From: an uncultured Chryseobacterium sp.
GTDB taxonomy: Bacteria > Bacteroidota > Bacteroidia > Flavobacteriales > Weeksellaceae
Length of the DNA stretch: 64,000 nucleotides
Direction: 5' to 3'
Assembly (NCBI GenBank): GCA_913777465.1
Contig: CAJYRQ010000053.1
Location: 124,001-188,000 of the forward strand
Part shown: in pieces, positions 62,272 through 64,000 of the stretch
Position numbering within the stretch: the first letter of the stretch is position 1
How the letters are laid out: each line of letters starts with the position of its first letter
Notes under the pieces: generated by a model
Databases searched by the model: none
The model's input: the letters and a program-made list of their open reading frames with translations, nothing else
Told to the model about the DNA's origin: nothing
Translations under genes and position numbers: made by a program

Positions 62272-63137
62272 TGAAGAAAATATTAGTCATCGGAGGAAAC
62301 GGACAGCTGGGAAACTGCATCAGGAAAATCGCTCCTGAATTTGAGCTGGATTACGAATTCACCTTTACCGATTCCCAGACGCTGGACATTACCAATGAAG
62401 ATCAGATAAACGCATTTTTTGCAGAATACAGGCCGGATTACTGCATCAATGCCTCTGCATATACGGCCGTAGATCTTGCTGAAGCCGAAAAGGAAAAAGC
62501 ATTTGCGGTAAATGCGGATGGAGTAGGGTCCCTGGCACAGGCCTGTAAGGATAACAACGCTATATTCATTCATGTGTCTACCGATTATGTTTTCGATGGG
62601 GAGACCAATTTAGACTATTCCGAAGATGATTTTACGAATCCGGTTGGCGTTTATGGCGAATCCAAGTTAAAAGGCGAAGAGCTGGCACTGGAAATCAATC
62701 CGGAAACAATCATCCTGAGAACATCCTGGCTGTACTCGGAATTCAACAAGAATTTTGTAAGGACCATGCTGAATCTCTTTAGTCAGAAAGACGAATTGGG
62801 AATTGTAGGAGACCAGTTTGGCCAGCCGACCAATGCGAATGATCTCGCCGAAGCCATCATGACAATCATTGAAACCCATGAAAAGAAATACGGGGTTTTC
62901 CATTTTTCCAATTATCCTGAAACCACCTGGTTTGAATTTGCAGAAAAAATAGCGGAATTCTCAGGATCGGAAATAAAATTAAATCAGCTGACGACCGAGC
63001 AGTATCCGACACCGGCAAAAAGACCGAAAAGAAGCACCATGTGTCTCGATAAAATAGAACAGGTTTATAAAATAGAACCTAAGCACTGGGAAAACAGCCT
63101 CGAAGAATGTGTGGATATTCTTCAATCTAACAAATAA
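62271..63137 (+). CDS. rfbD: dTDP-4-dehydrorhamnose reductase
   Basis: 288 residues of the extended SDR family. It shows the NADPH-binding GGNGQLG at residues 8-14, INASAYTAVDLAE, VSTDYVFDGE and the catalytic YGESKLKGE. A C-terminal RPKRSTMCLDKIE matches the RmlD ending. It carries out the last step of dTDP-L-rhamnose synthesis. No rfbA/B/C genes are in the window, so the pathway would be completed elsewhere. Confidence 0.93.
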   Translation: MKKILVIGGNGQLGNCIRKIAPEFELDYEFTFTDSQTLDITNEDQINAFFAEYRPDYCINASAYTAVDLAEAEKEKAFAVNADGVGSLAQACKDNNAIFIHVSTDYVFDGETNLDYSEDDFTNPVGVYGESKLKGEELALEINPETIILRTSWLYSEFNKNFVRTMLNLFSQKDELGIVGDQFGQPTNANDLAEAIMTIIETHEKKYGVFHFSNYPETTWFEFAEKIAEFSGSEIKLNQLTTEQYPTPAKRPKRSTMCLDKIEQVYKIEPKHWENSLEECVDILQSNK

Positions 63138-63140
63138 ATA

Positions 63141-63821
63141 ATGAAAAAAATACTCATTGCCGCTCTCATTTTTTTGATACAGCTTTTTAGTGCCCAGAAG
63201 GTATACCTTACGAAAGTTGAAAAGACACATGACAATACAGATAAATTCCTGTACAGAATACATGACGTAAAAGATGCTGAATATCTGGGGGAATTAGAAG
63301 TTCAGGGTTTTTCTAAATATGATGATGAAGTTTTTGCACTGATTTATAAAAAAGCAAAAGAAATAGGGGCCAATACCTATACCTTGAAACCTTTTGAAAC
63401 AATCGACGGAATGAAACAGGATTTCAACCCTTCAAATTACAGGCTGAGTCTTTATTACTTACCGAAAGCCAAATCGGCAGAACAGACAGGGTATATGTAT
63501 ATTTTTGCGTCTTCGGACAAAGATCAGAAAATTGCAGTCAATGGCAAAGACTACATTATTTCACCCAGATCGTATATTGTATTGAAAACGATACCAGAAG
63601 AAGTTTATACGGTTTCTACTAAAAAACTTTTAGGTTCTACCATTAAAATACAACCCAAAGACAACAGTTCCAACCAGTATTTCCAGATTTCTGCAGCGAA
63701 AATCAGATCCGACAATACGGGAACGGGAGGCTTAAACTTAAAAAGCGGCGATATCATCGGTCTCGAATCTTCTTATGGCGACTTTCTGAGCACCATTTAT
63801 CATCAACAACAAGCAGAGTGA
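63141..63821 (+). CDS. Secreted protein of unknown function
   Basis: 226 residues with the signal peptide MKKILIAALIFLIQLFSAQ. The first half (KVYLTKVEKTHDN, YKKAKEIGANTYTLKP) is alpha/beta; the second half is strand-rich (KDYIISPRSYIVLKT). No recognised domain. It lies 3 bp from rfbD and shares its transcript, ending at a strong terminator whose stem includes the stop codon. Confidence 0.8.
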   Translation: MKKILIAALIFLIQLFSAQKVYLTKVEKTHDNTDKFLYRIHDVKDAEYLGELEVQGFSKYDDEVFALIYKKAKEIGANTYTLKPFETIDGMKQDFNPSNYRLSLYYLPKAKSAEQTGYMYIFASSDKDQKIAVNGKDYIISPRSYIVLKTIPEEVYTVSTKKLLGSTIKIQPKDNSSNQYFQISAAKIRSDNTGTGGLNLKSGDIIGLESSYGDFLSTIYHQQQAE

Positions 63822-63836
63822 AAACTCTGCTTTTTT
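63813..63836 (+). terminator. Rho-independent terminator ending the rfbD transcript
   Basis: A perfect 7-bp stem GCAGAGT/ACTCTGC (63813-63819 with 63824-63830), a GAAA tetraloop and six T. The left arm overlaps the end of the preceding gene. Confidence 0.92.
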
Positions 63837-63958
63837 ATTTACACTCTTTCAATCTGCCAGCCGGCAATATTAAAGGCATTTCATAATATCTTCTAATTGT
63901 CGCCAATTAAATTCAACCTTCCAGCCCTAAAACTCTCCAGCTTTCCACACTCTTTTTC

Positions 63959-64000
63959 TTCAGGAGCTTAATCCGGCTCTCTGCTCATACTCCTCGCGCC
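63959..64000 (+). repeat. Dispersed intergenic element, copy B (truncated by window end)
   Basis: It starts AGGAGCTTAATCCGGC and aligns without gaps to the reverse complement of 15946-15987, with about 30 of 42 positions identical by eye. It ends at the window edge, so the full length is unknown. The preceding stretch from 63837 holds nothing recognisable. Confidence 0.55.

Overview
The window looks like a chromosomal segment of a flavobacterium close to Chryseobacterium (Bacteroidota, Weeksellaceae). The evidence is a moderate-to-low GC content, a flexirubin-type pigment cluster, a type IX secretion (T9SS) sorting domain, a PorG-like protein, and repeated Bacteroidota-type -7 promoter elements (TAnnTTTG). 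No rRNA, tRNA, CRISPR array or insertion sequence was recognised.

Region 1 (1-3752) holds the start of a TraR/DksA-type regulator, cut by the window edge, and ileS.

Region 2 (4112-38069) is a near-complete flexirubin (aryl polyene-dialkylresorcinol ester) locus of about 30 genes. A rightward arm (4112-15732) supplies the aryl head and part of the machinery: AMP ligase, tyrosine ammonia-lyase, ketoreductase, ketosynthase, ACP, lysophospholipid-type acyltransferase, CrtI-like oxidoreductase and a C45-family lipoprotein. A halogenase-like flavoprotein is transcribed in the opposite direction from a shared promoter region. The leftward arm (15983-38069) holds an MMPL exporter fused to a PlsC-type acyltransferase, DarA and DarB, three hot-dog dehydratase-like proteins, two active ketosynthases, a chain-length-factor-like ketosynthase lacking the cysteine, a second ACP, an ABC transporter, a BtrH-like protein, a thioesterase, a polysaccharide deacetylase, a LolA-like protein with an overlapping lipoprotein, an outer-membrane barrel and a GT2-DUF2062 protein. 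A ParE/RelE-type toxin-antitoxin pair and a Uma2-family gene, each with its own promoter, interrupt this arm at 24171-25382. The expected flow is tyrosine to p-coumarate, activation and loading on ACP, elongation by KS/CLF with KR and DH, and esterification to the dialkylresorcinol made by DarB/DarA, followed by export.

Region 3 (38260-56172) carries surface polysaccharide functions (membrane proteins, EpsG-like, acyltransferase-3, GT2, a WecA/MraY-type initiating transferase, Wza-like and Wzc-like proteins). Interspersed are a large T9SS cargo protein with an internal duplication, topA and a degenerate arginase-fold protein.

Region 4 (56386-63821) is an envelope biogenesis run: PorG-like, uppS, bamA, two Skp/OmpH chaperones, a thioesterase, rfbD and a small secreted protein.

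The least explained features are non-coding. Four roughly 80-90 bp imperfect palindromes built from 8-bp units sit in gaps next to the two ACP genes and their ketosynthase neighbours. A second dispersed element occurs at 15890-15987 and again at the right end of the window.
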